DNA from: Micavibrio aeruginosavorus
Lineage (GTDB): Bacteria; Pseudomonadota; Alphaproteobacteria; Micavibrionales; Micavibrionaceae
NCBI GenBank assembly: GCA_003241475.1
Contig: QFQB01000037.1
Span: 1 to 16,629 of the forward strand
Length of the DNA: 16,629 bases
Direction: 5' to 3'
Shown piece by piece: positions 1 through 6,985 of the stretch; within the stretch, counting starts at the first letter, position 1, and the number at the start of each line of letters is the position of its first letter. Below the pieces are notes generated by a model, which was not told the DNA's origin, did no database searches, and worked only from the letters and a program-made list of their open reading frames with translations. A program made the position numbers and the translations under genes.

Positions 1-41
1 ATACCCTGATGACTCTCTAGAACCAGCTTCCCGAAATTTTC

Positions 42-70
42 AAAATTCCCTGTTAGCAGGGAATTTTTTT
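42..70 (+). terminator. Intrinsic terminator of a gene left of the window
   Basis: An 11-bp perfect stem (AAAATTCCCTG at 42-52, CAGGGAATTTT at 57-67) closes a TTAG loop and runs into a T tract ending at 70. On the plus strand it would end a transcript entering from the left. The A-rich left flank means it could also work, more weakly, on the minus strand. No gene it belongs to is visible. Confidence 0.75.
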
Positions 71-73
71 GCC

Positions 74-147
74 CGACGCACTCGAAAAAGCAGTACAGAG
101 AAAAACGGGCATTTGGGCAAAGAAACCGAAACTCTCCGAGTGCGTCG
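74..147. repeat. Inverted repeat CGACGCACTCG / CGAGTGCGTCG
   Basis: Perfect 11-bp inverted repeat with arms at 74-84 and 137-147 and a 52-nt spacer. It lies between two terminators in a stretch with no convincing gene (1-230). It could close a long-armed RNA structure or be a leftover of a dispersed palindromic element. Nothing in the spacer is recognisable. Confidence 0.55.
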
Positions 148-163
148 AGAATCCAGATAAACA

Positions 164-190
164 AAAACCCCACCGGAACGTCGGGGTTTT
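164..190 (-). terminator. Terminator downstream of tRNA-Tyr
   Basis: AAAACCCC (164-171) pairs with GGGGTTTT (183-190) around a short, partly paired loop. Read on the minus strand, the stem is followed by a U-rich run (GTTTTTGTTT). It lies about 40 nt beyond the tRNA 3' end, so it most likely ends the tRNA-Tyr transcript. The T run on the plus side is shorter. Confidence 0.7.
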
Positions 191-230
191 GAGCGGCGAA
201 TTCTCTTAATGTTAAAATCGGGAAATGAAA

Positions 231-315
231 TGGTGGATGGGGCTGGATTCGAACCAGCGTACTCAGAGAGGGCAGATTTACAGTCTGCTGCCATTAACCA
301 CTCGGCCACCCATCC
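231..315 (-). tRNA. tRNA-Tyr (GTA anticodon)
   Basis: The minus strand folds as a class II tRNA of 85 nt with an encoded 3' CCA. The acceptor stem is GGATGGG paired with CCCATCC, with discriminator A. The anticodon loop is CTGTAAA, giving anticodon GTA for tyrosine codons TAT and TAC. A long variable arm follows. The T arm is GCTGG-TTCGAAT-CCAGC. A long variable arm with a GTA anticodon is the bacterial tRNA-Tyr signature. It has its own promoter and terminator and is transcribed away from rlmB. Confidence 0.96.
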
Positions 316-336
316 ACGGGTGATTTTCAGACCCGC

Positions 337-366
337 ATAAAAAAAGGTTTTGCCGCCTCCTGTCAA
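337..366 (-). promoter_or_regulatory. Promoter of tRNA-Tyr
   Basis: On the minus strand a perfect -35 box TTGACA (361-366) is followed after 17-18 nt by TTTTTA or TTTTAT (about 337-343). Next comes a GC-rich discriminator (GCGGGT), as is common at stable-RNA promoters under stringent control. The expected start is about 15 nt upstream of the mature tRNA. The -10 assignment is uncertain by one base. Confidence 0.65.
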
Positions 367-384
367 GTGTGCGATGACCTTTTT

Positions 385-1365
385 ATGTCGAAACCGCCAA
401 AAAGATCTTCCAACGGTAAAAAGCCCCCTCACAATGGAGGCCGCAGAAACGAGCGTTCTTCCGAAAATCCGGGCGAACATATTGATAAATCATCAAAACG
501 GGGAAGTTTCCGAAAGGCGGAAGCCGAAAAGCGAGGCAAAAAATACGTTCCGGCATCCGTGCGCGGACGCGATGAAAAGCGCAAGCCCGAGAGCCGCGAG
601 CCGCGTAGCCAAGACCGCCGCTTTCCTGAGCCGAAATCCGCCCGCTTAAAGGCCGATCTGTTCGGCATTCATGCCGTGCGCGAGGCGTGGCAGAACCCCG
701 CCCGTTTCGTTCATGCCCTTTATGTTACCGAAAACGCGCTGAAAGAGGCCGAAGAATGGCTGAAAACCGCCGCCAAGCGCCCGGCACCGCAGATTGTCTC
801 CAAGGATGATCTGGACCGCGCGTTTGCGCCAGGAACCGTGCATCAAGGCATTGCCCTGTCCTGCCAGCCTTTGGCAGAGCAAAGCGTTATGGACCTTGTT
901 ATCAAAGGCACAGCCAAGGATAAATCGGTCATCGTTATTCTCGATCAAGTGACGGACCCGCACAATATCGGCGCGATCATGCGTTCCGCCTGCGCTTTCG
1001 GCGCGGACGGCATCGTCATGCAAACCCGCCATGTGCCGGAAATGACGGGCATCCTCGCCAAGACCGCCTGCGGCGCAGCGGATCATCTGCCCATCGCCTA
1101 TGAAACCAATTTGTCGCGCGCCATTGAAAAACTGAAAGAAAATCATTACACCGTGATCGGACTGGACGAGCATTCTCCTAAAACCTTCGCCGCGCTTCCC
1201 AAATATGAGCGCGCCGTGATCGTACTGGGCGCGGAAGGGCCGGGCATGCGCCGCTTGATTAAAGAGCATTGCGATGTTCTGGTCACATTGCCAACGCAAA
1301 AACCCATCAATTCCCTGAATGTTTCCAATGCGGCGGCGGTTGCCTTATACGCTCTGACCGCCTAA
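385..1365 (+). CDS. rlmB: 23S rRNA (guanosine-2251-2'-O)-methyltransferase RlmB
   Basis: SpoU/TrmH-class methyltransferase predicted to methylate the 2'-O of G2251 in the P loop of 23S rRNA, using S-adenosylmethionine. From the ATG at 385 (326 aa), residues 1 to about 90 are a highly charged Lys/Arg/Glu-rich segment. A SpoU substrate-binding domain (FGIHAVREAW) comes next, then the trefoil-knot catalytic domain. Its motifs are visible: DPHNIGAIMRSA, VLGAEGPGM and LPTQKPINSLNVSNAAAVALY. The core matches the roughly 245-aa E. coli enzyme; the N-terminal extension accounts for the extra length. An in-frame GTG at 367 would add six residues, but it overlaps the -35 box of the divergent tRNA promoter. 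Neither start has a clear ribosome-binding site. It is followed after 9 nt by polA, suggesting co-transcription. The exact target within the TrmH family is inferred from similarity to RlmB. Confidence 0.9.
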   Translation: MSKPPKRSSNGKKPPHNGGRRNERSSENPGEHIDKSSKRGSFRKAEAEKRGKKYVPASVRGRDEKRKPESREPRSQDRRFPEPKSARLKADLFGIHAVREAWQNPARFVHALYVTENALKEAEEWLKTAAKRPAPQIVSKDDLDRAFAPGTVHQGIALSCQPLAEQSVMDLVIKGTAKDKSVIVILDQVTDPHNIGAIMRSACAFGADGIVMQTRHVPEMTGILAKTACGAADHLPIAYETNLSRAIEKLKENHYTVIGLDEHSPKTFAALPKYERAVIVLGAEGPGMRRLIKEHCDVLVTLPTQKPINSLNVSNAAAVALYALTA

Positions 1366-1374
1366 TCTGCCTTT

Positions 1375-4200
1375 ATGGCGACAAGCAAGAACGAACTCAT
1401 CCTCATTGACGGCTCCGGATATATTTTCAGGGCGTATTACGCGATGGCGTATGCCGGAAAATCCACGCCGATGACCAACCCTCAAGGAACGCCTGTCGGC
1501 GCGGTCTATGGCTTTTCCAGCATGCTTATAAAGCTTTTGAAAGAGCATTCCGGCGCCCGCATCGCCGTCGTGTTCGACGCCGCCCGAAAAAACTTCCGTT
1601 ATGATTTGTATGACCAGTATAAATCGAACCGCAGTGAAACGCCTGAAGATCTCATTCCGCAATTCCCGCTGGTGCGCAAAGCCACATCCGCTTTTGGATT
1701 GCCGGGGCTGGAGCTTGACGGCTATGAAGCCGATGACCTGATCGCGACCTATGCCCGTCAAGCCGCCGCGAAAGGAGAGAATGTCATTATCATCTCTTCC
1801 GACAAGGATTTGATGCAGGTTGTGAACGACAACATCGTGATGCTTGATCCGATGAAGGACAAGATTATTGATCGCGCGGGCGTGTTTGAAAAATTCGGCG
1901 TCGGCCCTGAAAAAGTGATCGACGTTCAATCATTGATCGGAGACAGTAGCGACAACGTGCCGGGCGTGCCGGGCATCGGCCCGAAAACAGCGGCACAACT
2001 GATCGACGAATTCGGCAGTCTGGAAAACCTGCTGGAAAAAGCAGGCGACATCAAACAAGAAAAGCGCAGGCAATCCCTCATCGACAACGCCGACATGGCG
2101 CGTCTTTCGAAAAAGCTGGTGACATTGGTGGATACGGTTCCCGTGCCTGTGCCGCTGGACGAGATTAAGCCTTATGAGGCCGCGCCGCCTGCCCTCACGG
2201 AGTTTTTCAAAGAGCAGGGGTTTAAATCCCTTCTCAACCGTATCGGCGAAACAGCGGCGACGGAAGGAATGGTTTCGGAATACAAATCAACGAAACGCGC
2301 GCCTGAAAAAACATCGGATATGATTCCTGAAGCGCTGGATGCCGATCCGGAGCTTCCGCCCATCGCGGAAAACAAATATACGCTTATTCAAGATATGGAT
2401 GTCCTGAGACAATGGATTGCCCGGGCTTATGAAACGGGGTTTCTGGCCATCGATACAGAAACGACGAGCCTCACGCCTTCCATGGCGAATCTCGTCGGTA
2501 TTTCCTTATGCGCAAATGTCGGCGAAGCCGCTTATCTTCCGCTCGGTCACTCCGACGGCGCCGTAGATTTACTTGGCGGCGGCAGTGCAGGCATCAAACA
2601 AATACCAATGAAAGAGGCCATTGCCGCCCTCAAGCCGCTTTTGGAAGATCCGAGCGTTCTTAAAGTCGGCCACAATATCAAATATGATTGGCAGATGCTG
2701 GCCTTGCAGGGCATTCATATGAGCCCCTGCGACGACACGATGCTCATGTCCTACACGCTGGACGGCACGAGCAATTCCAATTCCATGGACGAAATCTCCA
2801 AACGCGTTCTGGACCATGAACCCATCAAATATGATGACGTTACAGGCACAGGAAAATCACGCATCACATTCGACTTAGTACCGCTTGAAAAAGCCCGCGA
2901 CTACGCTGCGGAAGACGCAGATATAACCGCGCGTTTTTATCATCACTTCAAACCGCGCCTTGCACGCGAATCCATGGCATCCGTCTATGAGGATATCGAA
3001 CGCCCGCTCATTCCCGTCATCGCACAAATGGAGATGACAGGCATTAAAGTCGATCGCGCGATTTTAAACCGCATGAGCGGCGAGTTCGGCAAAAAATTGA
3101 TAGAGCTGGAAGCTGAAATTCAAAAGATTGCCGGAACGCAATTCAATGTTGGGTCCCCTAAACAGATCGGCGAGGTCTTGTTCGACCAGATGGGCCTCCC
3201 TGGTGGATCCAAAACAAAGACGGGCCAATGGTCCACCGATGTCGGCGTTCTGGAAGATCTTGCCCGTCAGGGGCACGAGATCGTCAAAAAAATTCTGGAA
3301 TGGCGCGGCCTCGCCAAACTCAAAAGCACCTATACAGATGCCTTGCAGGAACAGATCAACCCGCGCACGGGCCGCGTCCATACGTCGTTTTCCATGGCGG
3401 GAACCAGCACGGGCCGCCTCGCCTCTTCCGATCCGAACCTGCAGAATATTCCGATCCGATCCGAAGAGGGACGCAAAATCCGCGAAGCCTTTATCGCCGA
3501 AGAAGGCTATGTGCTACTTTCGGTCGACTATAGTCAGGTCGAATTGCGGCTGGCTGCCGAGATGGCAGGCGTCAAAGCGCTTAAACAAGCATTTCGCGAT
3601 GATGTCGACATTCATGCGCTTACAGCCAGCCAAGTATTTGGTATTCCACTGGATCAGATCACGCCTGATGTGCGCCGTCAGGCCAAGGCCGTCAACTTCG
3701 GGATTATCTACGGCATCTCCGGCTGGGGCCTTGCCTCACAGCTCAACATTTCACCTGCCGAAGCCAGCAACTTCATCAAGAAATACTTGAGCGCCTTTAG
3801 CGAGATTCAGGACTACATGGAGCGCACGAAGGAAGAAGCGCGCAAATTCGGCTATGTCAGAACATTGCTGGGACGCAAGTGCTACATCATGAATATCAAT
3901 GCCAGCAACGCGGGATGGCGCGCCGGCGCTGAAAGACAAGCGATCAACGCGCCTTTGCAGGGCACGGCTGCCGATATCATGAAAAAAGCGATGATTAAAA
4001 TTCCGCCGGCGCTGACAAAGGCTGACCTTGGCGCGAGGATGCTCTTGCAGGTTCACGACGAATTGATCTTCGAAGTGCCGGAAAAGGAGCTGGAACAATC
4101 CAAAGCCCTTATCAAAACCATCATGGAAAATGTTGTTGCACTCGATGTGCCGCTGGTTGCCGAAGCGGGGTCAGGCCATAGCTGGGGTCAGGCGCATTAG
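1375..4200 (+). CDS. polA: DNA polymerase I
   Basis: Full-length Pol I (941 aa, against 928 in E. coli) for Okazaki-fragment maturation and repair synthesis. The N-terminal 5' nuclease (to about residue 290) keeps its acidic metal ligands: D12, D68, E118/D120/D121, D143/D145, D190/D193, with helix-hairpin-helix DNVPGVPGIGPKTA. The 3'-5' proofreading domain is intact: D360-T-E362, D438 in NIKYD, Y510 and D514 in YAAEDAD. Polymerase motif A is D718-YSQVELR. Motif B has R767, K771 and F775 (RRQAKAVNFGIIYG), and motif C is VHDE with D895. Polymerase-domain offsets to E. coli are a constant +13, so nothing is missing there. There is no evident Shine-Dalgarno sequence, but a later start would remove the conserved LIDGSGYIFRAYYA block. 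It probably shares a transcript with rlmB. Confidence 0.98.
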   Translation: MATSKNELILIDGSGYIFRAYYAMAYAGKSTPMTNPQGTPVGAVYGFSSMLIKLLKEHSGARIAVVFDAARKNFRYDLYDQYKSNRSETPEDLIPQFPLVRKATSAFGLPGLELDGYEADDLIATYARQAAAKGENVIIISSDKDLMQVVNDNIVMLDPMKDKIIDRAGVFEKFGVGPEKVIDVQSLIGDSSDNVPGVPGIGPKTAAQLIDEFGSLENLLEKAGDIKQEKRRQSLIDNADMARLSKKLVTLVDTVPVPVPLDEIKPYEAAPPALTEFFKEQGFKSLLNRIGETAATEGMVSEYKSTKRAPEKTSDMIPEALDADPELPPIAENKYTLIQDMDVLRQWIARAYETGFLAIDTETTSLTPSMANLVGISLCANVGEAAYLPLGHSDGAVDLLGGGSAGIKQIPMKEAIAALKPLLEDPSVLKVGHNIKYDWQMLALQGIHMSPCDDTMLMSYTLDGTSNSNSMDEISKRVLDHEPIKYDDVTGTGKSRITFDLVPLEKARDYAAEDADITARFYHHFKPRLARESMASVYEDIERPLIPVIAQMEMTGIKVDRAILNRMSGEFGKKLIELEAEIQKIAGTQFNVGSPKQIGEVLFDQMGLPGGSKTKTGQWSTDVGVLEDLARQGHEIVKKILEWRGLAKLKSTYTDALQEQINPRTGRVHTSFSMAGTSTGRLASSDPNLQNIPIRSEEGRKIREAFIAEEGYVLLSVDYSQVELRLAAEMAGVKALKQAFRDDVDIHALTASQVFGIPLDQITPDVRRQAKAVNFGIIYGISGWGLASQLNISPAEASNFIKKYLSAFSEIQDYMERTKEEARKFGYVRTLLGRKCYIMNINASNAGWRAGAERQAINAPLQGTAADIMKKAMIKIPPALTKADLGARMLLQVHDELIFEVPEKELEQSKALIKTIMENVVALDVPLVAEAGSGHSWGQAH

Positions 4201-4242
4201 TCCCCTTTACAATAAAAGCGGGATGTTCCATAACCGCAACAT

Positions 4243-4845
4243 ATGAAAAAGCGTATCTTCGATGTATTTCTTTCCAGCACCATGATTGTGGCTTGTGCCC
4301 CAGTCATGGGAGTTCTTATCGCCGGAACCGCGTTGACGCTCGGCCGACCGATTTATTTCAAGCAGAAAAGAATCGGCAAAGACGGCATGCCCTTTGATAT
4401 TCTTAAAATCCGCTCGATGACTGATGCGCGTGATGAAGAAGGAAATCTTTTGCCGGACGCGCAGCGCATGACCCGCTTTGGAAAACTCATCCGCAAAGTC
4501 GGCATCGACGAACTGCCGCAACTCTATAATATTTTGAAGGGAGATATGAGCTTTGTGGGGCCGCGCCCTTCACGAGATAAAATTCCCTCATCCTTTCAGT
4601 CAATCCAAAGCGATGTGCTAAGCGTTCGCCCCGGATTAACTGGTCCCGCACAGGTACAAAGGATAAAAGTCGGTAGCCATCTTCCATGGAAAGAGCGCCT
4701 GAAAATGGATTGGGATTATGCCGTAAACCCGCCGTCCTTGCGACGTGATCTAAAAATCATGGTAGAAACGTTGCCTGTCTTTGTAAAAGGAAGCGGTTCC
4801 GACGTCGGACGCTTTACGGCTTCGGAGCCGAACCCGCCGCTATAA
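4243..4845 (+). CDS. PglC-like polyprenyl-phosphate sugar-1-phosphate transferase
   Basis: A 200-aa member of the bacterial sugar transferase family (monotopic phosphoglycosyl transferases such as PglC and the C-terminal part of WcaJ). These move a sugar-1-phosphate from a UDP-sugar to undecaprenyl phosphate at the inner membrane, the first step of glycan assembly. Visible features are the KRIFDV start, one hydrophobic reentrant segment (about 9-33), FDILKIRSM, and the catalytic Asp-Glu pair D89-E90 in IDELPQLYN. GDMSFVGPRP (100-109) and VRPGLTGPAQV follow. The WcaJ-type N-terminal half is absent, as in PglC. No glycosyltransferase, flippase or polymerase gene is nearby, so the sugar and final glycan cannot be predicted. 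It starts 42 nt after polA without a clear ribosome-binding site. Its C-terminal tail is encoded in DNA shared with the convergent DUF1223 gene. Confidence 0.88.
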   Translation: MKKRIFDVFLSSTMIVACAPVMGVLIAGTALTLGRPIYFKQKRIGKDGMPFDILKIRSMTDARDEEGNLLPDAQRMTRFGKLIRKVGIDELPQLYNILKGDMSFVGPRPSRDKIPSSFQSIQSDVLSVRPGLTGPAQVQRIKVGSHLPWKERLKMDWDYAVNPPSLRRDLKIMVETLPVFVKGSGSDVGRFTASEPNPPL

Positions 4846-5572
4846 TGCGCCCCGTATGCGGGTTTTGCGCGATAACGGCGATACCGCCGTTGCCCGGTAC
4901 AAACCCGGCTGTCACGGCGCGCGCCATAGCGTTTCCATCCCATGTACCCAGCTCGCTCAAACGGCTCACGACGTTAAAGTACGTGATTTTTTTTCCAAAG
5001 TTATTGCCTTCGGTAATCGCAATCGAATGGGGCGCATCGTACACCGCCAGCCAAAGCGACACGGGCTCGTTTCCTGTATTTATCTGCGGCAGAGCGATAT
5101 TGTAGGAATCACCACCGGTAGGCGTTAGCGTTATAGCGCCTAGTTTTTCTGCACGAGCCTTGATAATCGCAGCGCTAACTTTTCCTGTCTCGGAACCGAT
5201 CAAATCCATATGGCCATTCACGATAAGTTGTGGCGTATAGCGTGGTCCCGTCCCGATCAGGCGATTATAATCGCCTTGGCGTTTCGTGCAAAAGGACTTA
5301 CCCAGACTGTTTTTCTTGACCGCAAAATAATCAACATGGCAGGACAAACCAATCACGCTTTCTTGCTGAATCATCTGCCCCATCAGAGCATCGGCTGGCG
5401 GACAAAATGCGCAACCCTGGCTGGTAAAAAGTTCGAGCACCACAGGGGGCGGCTTAACAGCGGGAGATGAAGGGGCCGTTTGGGCCGTAATTAAAGGCGG
5501 TACGGCATTTTGTGCAAAAGCAGGCAGAGCCAACAAGCTGGTAGCGGCCAATACGGTTATAAATCTGATCAT
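4814..5572 (-). CDS. Secreted DUF1223 protein (thioredoxin-like fold)
   Basis: 252-aa protein with a clear Sec signal peptide (MIRF, hydrophobic core, LPAFA|QN, cleavage after about residue 20), then a Pro/Ala-rich linker. The family motif VLELFTSQGCAFCPPAD follows at about 45-61, with C54 and C57 as a CxxC pair. HVDYF, RYTPQLIVNG (111-120) and, near the C terminus, YFNVVSRLSELGTWDG match the DUF1223 pattern. Two further cysteines (C78, C95) are present. The family has a thioredoxin-like core but no settled function; a periplasmic redox or metal-linked role is only a guess. The segment between HVDYF and the TPQ motif looks shorter and more divergent than I expect. It is transcribed toward polA, and its last 32 bp overlap the sugar transferase gene. 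The 80-bp gap to gpt must hold divergent promoters, but I see no strong match. Confidence 0.85.
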   Translation of the reverse strand: MIRFITVLAATSLLALPAFAQNAVPPLITAQTAPSSPAVKPPPVVLELFTSQGCAFCPPADALMGQMIQQESVIGLSCHVDYFAVKKNSLGKSFCTKRQGDYNRLIGTGPRYTPQLIVNGHMDLIGSETGKVSAAIIKARAEKLGAITLTPTGGDSYNIALPQINTGNEPVSLWLAVYDAPHSIAITEGNNFGKKITYFNVVSRLSELGTWDGNAMARAVTAGFVPGNGGIAVIAQNPHTGRIIAAGSAPKP

Positions 5573-5652
5573 GAGCCGATCTTAACGCCCCTTCCCTTTT
5601 TTGCAAAGGCGCGTTATGGGAGTGGAACAGTTTATACAGATCGGAGAAGAAG

Positions 5653-6150
5653 ATGGGCGATCAGGCAGGACATAACAAAGATTTTCCGGTTTCGTGGGCG
5701 GAAGCACATAGAAACGCGCGAGCACTGGCATGGCGTCTGGCTGGCAACGGACCTCTGGAAGAAGGTAAATGGAAAGGCATAGTCGCAGTGACGCGCGGCG
5801 GGATGGTTCCGGCCTGCATCGTGGCGCGCGAACTGGATATTCTTTTGATCGAGACCTTTTGCGTCGTCAGCTATGGCGAGACAGGGAAAGGGCAAGAACT
5901 TGGCAAAAGCAATGTCCTCAAAGTCTCCGACAAAGTGGAAAAAGAAGGCGAAGGCTGGCTGGTCGTGGACGATCTGGTCGATTCCGGTAGCACCTTCCGC
6001 ATTATCCGCAAACATCTGCCCAAAGCGCATTTTGCCGCAATTTATGCCAAGCCTGCCGGCGTAGACACGATTGATACATACATCTCGGAGCTTAGTCAGG
6101 ACACATGGGTTCATTTCCCGTGGGAGGTCGACCCCCCGGCCATGGGCTAG
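5653..6150 (+). CDS. gpt: Xanthine-guanine phosphoribosyltransferase
   Basis: Purine-salvage enzyme converting xanthine, guanine (and weakly hypoxanthine) plus PRPP to XMP, GMP (and IMP). The 165-aa protein aligns along its length with E. coli Gpt (152 aa): SWAEAHRNARALAWRL, GIVAVTRGGMVPA, and the PRPP loop VVDDLVDSGST at 104-114. AHFAAIYAKPAG includes the base-contacting lysine (K133), and QDTWVHFPW carries the base-stacking tryptophan (W152). The start is set by a good Shine-Dalgarno (GGAG at 5643-5646, 6 nt before ATG). It stands alone between a divergent gene and a downstream terminator. The main alternative, a hypoxanthine PRTase, fits less well because the C-terminal DTWV/PW block is specific to XGPRT. 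Confidence 0.94.
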   Translation: MGDQAGHNKDFPVSWAEAHRNARALAWRLAGNGPLEEGKWKGIVAVTRGGMVPACIVARELDILLIETFCVVSYGETGKGQELGKSNVLKVSDKVEKEGEGWLVVDDLVDSGSTFRIIRKHLPKAHFAAIYAKPAGVDTIDTYISELSQDTWVHFPWEVDPPAMG

Positions 6151-6184
6151 CCCCCAAGAATCCCCTTGATTTTCGGGGGGTTTA
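6151..6184 (+). terminator. Terminator downstream of gpt
   Basis: CCCCC (6151-6155) and AATC (6159-6162) pair with GATT (6168-6171) and GGGGG (6175-6179). The AAG/TTC segment between them pairs partly, and the loop is CCCTT. Only a short GTTTA tail follows, so termination may be incomplete. It begins directly after the gpt stop codon. Confidence 0.65.
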
Positions 6185-6195
6185 GAGGCTATAAC
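6166..6195 (+). promoter_or_regulatory. Candidate promoter for rpmI-rplT
   Basis: TTGATT (6166-6171), an 18-nt spacer and TATAAC (6190-6195, five of six consensus bases) lie about 80 nt upstream of the rpmI start. The -35 and most of the spacer are inside the gpt terminator hairpin. Predicted initiation is near 6202, leaving a leader of about 70 nt. Confidence 0.4.
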
Positions 6196-6273
6196 CCCTC
6201 ATTCCTGTGCGATCTGGCTTGAAATATCGGCTGCCTCGATCGCATTTTGTTGAACTCTTTCAAGGAGATAGAA

Positions 6274-6552
6274 ATGCCGAAGATGAAGACCAAAAGTAGC
6301 GCCAAAAAGCGCTTCTCGATCACCGCGTCGGGAAAAGTGAAATTCAAGCAGGCCAACAAAGGCCACCGCTTGATGCAAAAACCCAAATCCGCAAAACGTA
6401 AAGCCAAGGGCACCGAAACGATGGCCCACGGCGATGCGCAAAAAGTTCTTCAGAGCTTTATGCCTTACGCCCGCGCGAAGGTTTCCAGCACAAAGAAAAA
6501 AGAAGCTCCTGCGAAAGCAGTAGCCGCTAAGACGAAGAAGGGAGCTGAATAA
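6274..6552 (+). CDS. rpmI: Large ribosomal subunit protein L35
   Basis: Basic L35 protein of the 50S subunit. The N-terminus MPKMKTKSSAKKRF, KVKFKQANKGHRLM and the terminal core motif FMPYA are diagnostic. The start is fixed by AAGGAG about 6 nt before the ATG at 6274; an in-frame ATG at 6247 lacks such a site and would break the near-invariant MPKMKTKS terminus. At 92 aa it is longer than the usual 60-66: after FMPYARA come about 25 residues rich in Lys and Ala (KKKEAPAKAVAAKTKK). Its stop codon overlaps the rplT start by one base (TAATG), indicating translational coupling. infC, the usual upstream partner, is not here. Confidence 0.97.
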   Translation: MPKMKTKSSAKKRFSITASGKVKFKQANKGHRLMQKPKSAKRKAKGTETMAHGDAQKVLQSFMPYARAKVSSTKKKEAPAKAVAAKTKKGAE

Positions 6553-6917
6553 TGGCACGCGTTAAAGGAGGCCCCCGCGCCCACGCCCGTCACCGCAAGG
6601 TTCTCAAAGCCGTTAAAGGCCAATATGGCCGCCGTCATTCCTGCTTCCGCACAGCGAAGCAGGCGATGGAGAAAGCCGGTCAGTACGCCTACATCGGCCG
6701 CAAGCAAAAGAAACGCAATTTCCGTAGCTTGTGGATCCAGCGCATCAACGCTGCCGCTCGCATCAACGGCGTAAACTACTCCACATTCATGAACGGCCTG
6801 AAAAAAGCCGGCATCGAACTGGACCGCAAGGTTCTCTCCGAGATCGCGATCCACGACGCCGAAGCCTTTGCCGCTCTGGCCGTTGCTTCTGCCGGCGCAC
6901 TGAAAAAAGCCGATTAA
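6552..6917 (+). CDS. rplT: Large ribosomal subunit protein L20
   Basis: L20 binds 23S rRNA early in 50S assembly and in many bacteria also represses its own operon by binding leader mRNA. The 121-aa protein is complete and of normal length. It has a basic N-terminal tail (MARVKGGPRAHARHRKVLK) and GQYGRRHSCFRTAKQA. YAYIGRKQKKRNFRSLWIQR, INGVNYSTFMNGLKKAGI and LDRKVLSEIAI follow. A GGGAG ribosome-binding site lies inside the end of rpmI. A strong terminator begins about 25 nt after its stop, so rpmI-rplT can form a two-gene unit. Confidence 0.98.
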   Translation: MARVKGGPRAHARHRKVLKAVKGQYGRRHSCFRTAKQAMEKAGQYAYIGRKQKKRNFRSLWIQRINAAARINGVNYSTFMNGLKKAGIELDRKVLSEIAIHDAEAFAALAVASAGALKKAD

Positions 6918-6940
6918 GCTTTTACGGACAACAAATTCAA

Positions 6941-6970
6941 AACAGCCCCCTTTACCGGGGCTGTTTTTTT
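6941..6970 (+). terminator. Strong intrinsic terminator after rplT
   Basis: A perfect 9-bp stem AACAGCCCC (6941-6949) / GGGGCTGTT (6957-6965) with a 7-nt loop is followed by an uninterrupted T tract to 6970. It separates rpmI-rplT from the genes that follow. Confidence 0.92.
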
Positions 6971-6985
6971 GTGCGACAAAAACAC

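Noticed and set aside
11..153. GANTC sites at 11-15 and 149-153 as a second regulatory cluster
   Set aside because: They are 138 bp apart, not near a plausible start codon, and within chance expectation.
40..480. 146-codon open frame on the minus strand
   Set aside because: It runs through the tRNA-Tyr gene, its promoter and two terminators, has no ribosome-binding site and encodes nothing recognisable.
646..1299. Long minus-strand open frame opposite rlmB
   Set aside because: It is the mirror of a clear RlmB coding frame with conserved motifs; its product has no family features.
6731..6985. N-terminal extension of the HAD gene into rplT
   Set aside because: The extension is rplT read in another frame and crosses a strong terminator; motif I normally starts within about 10 residues of the N-terminus.
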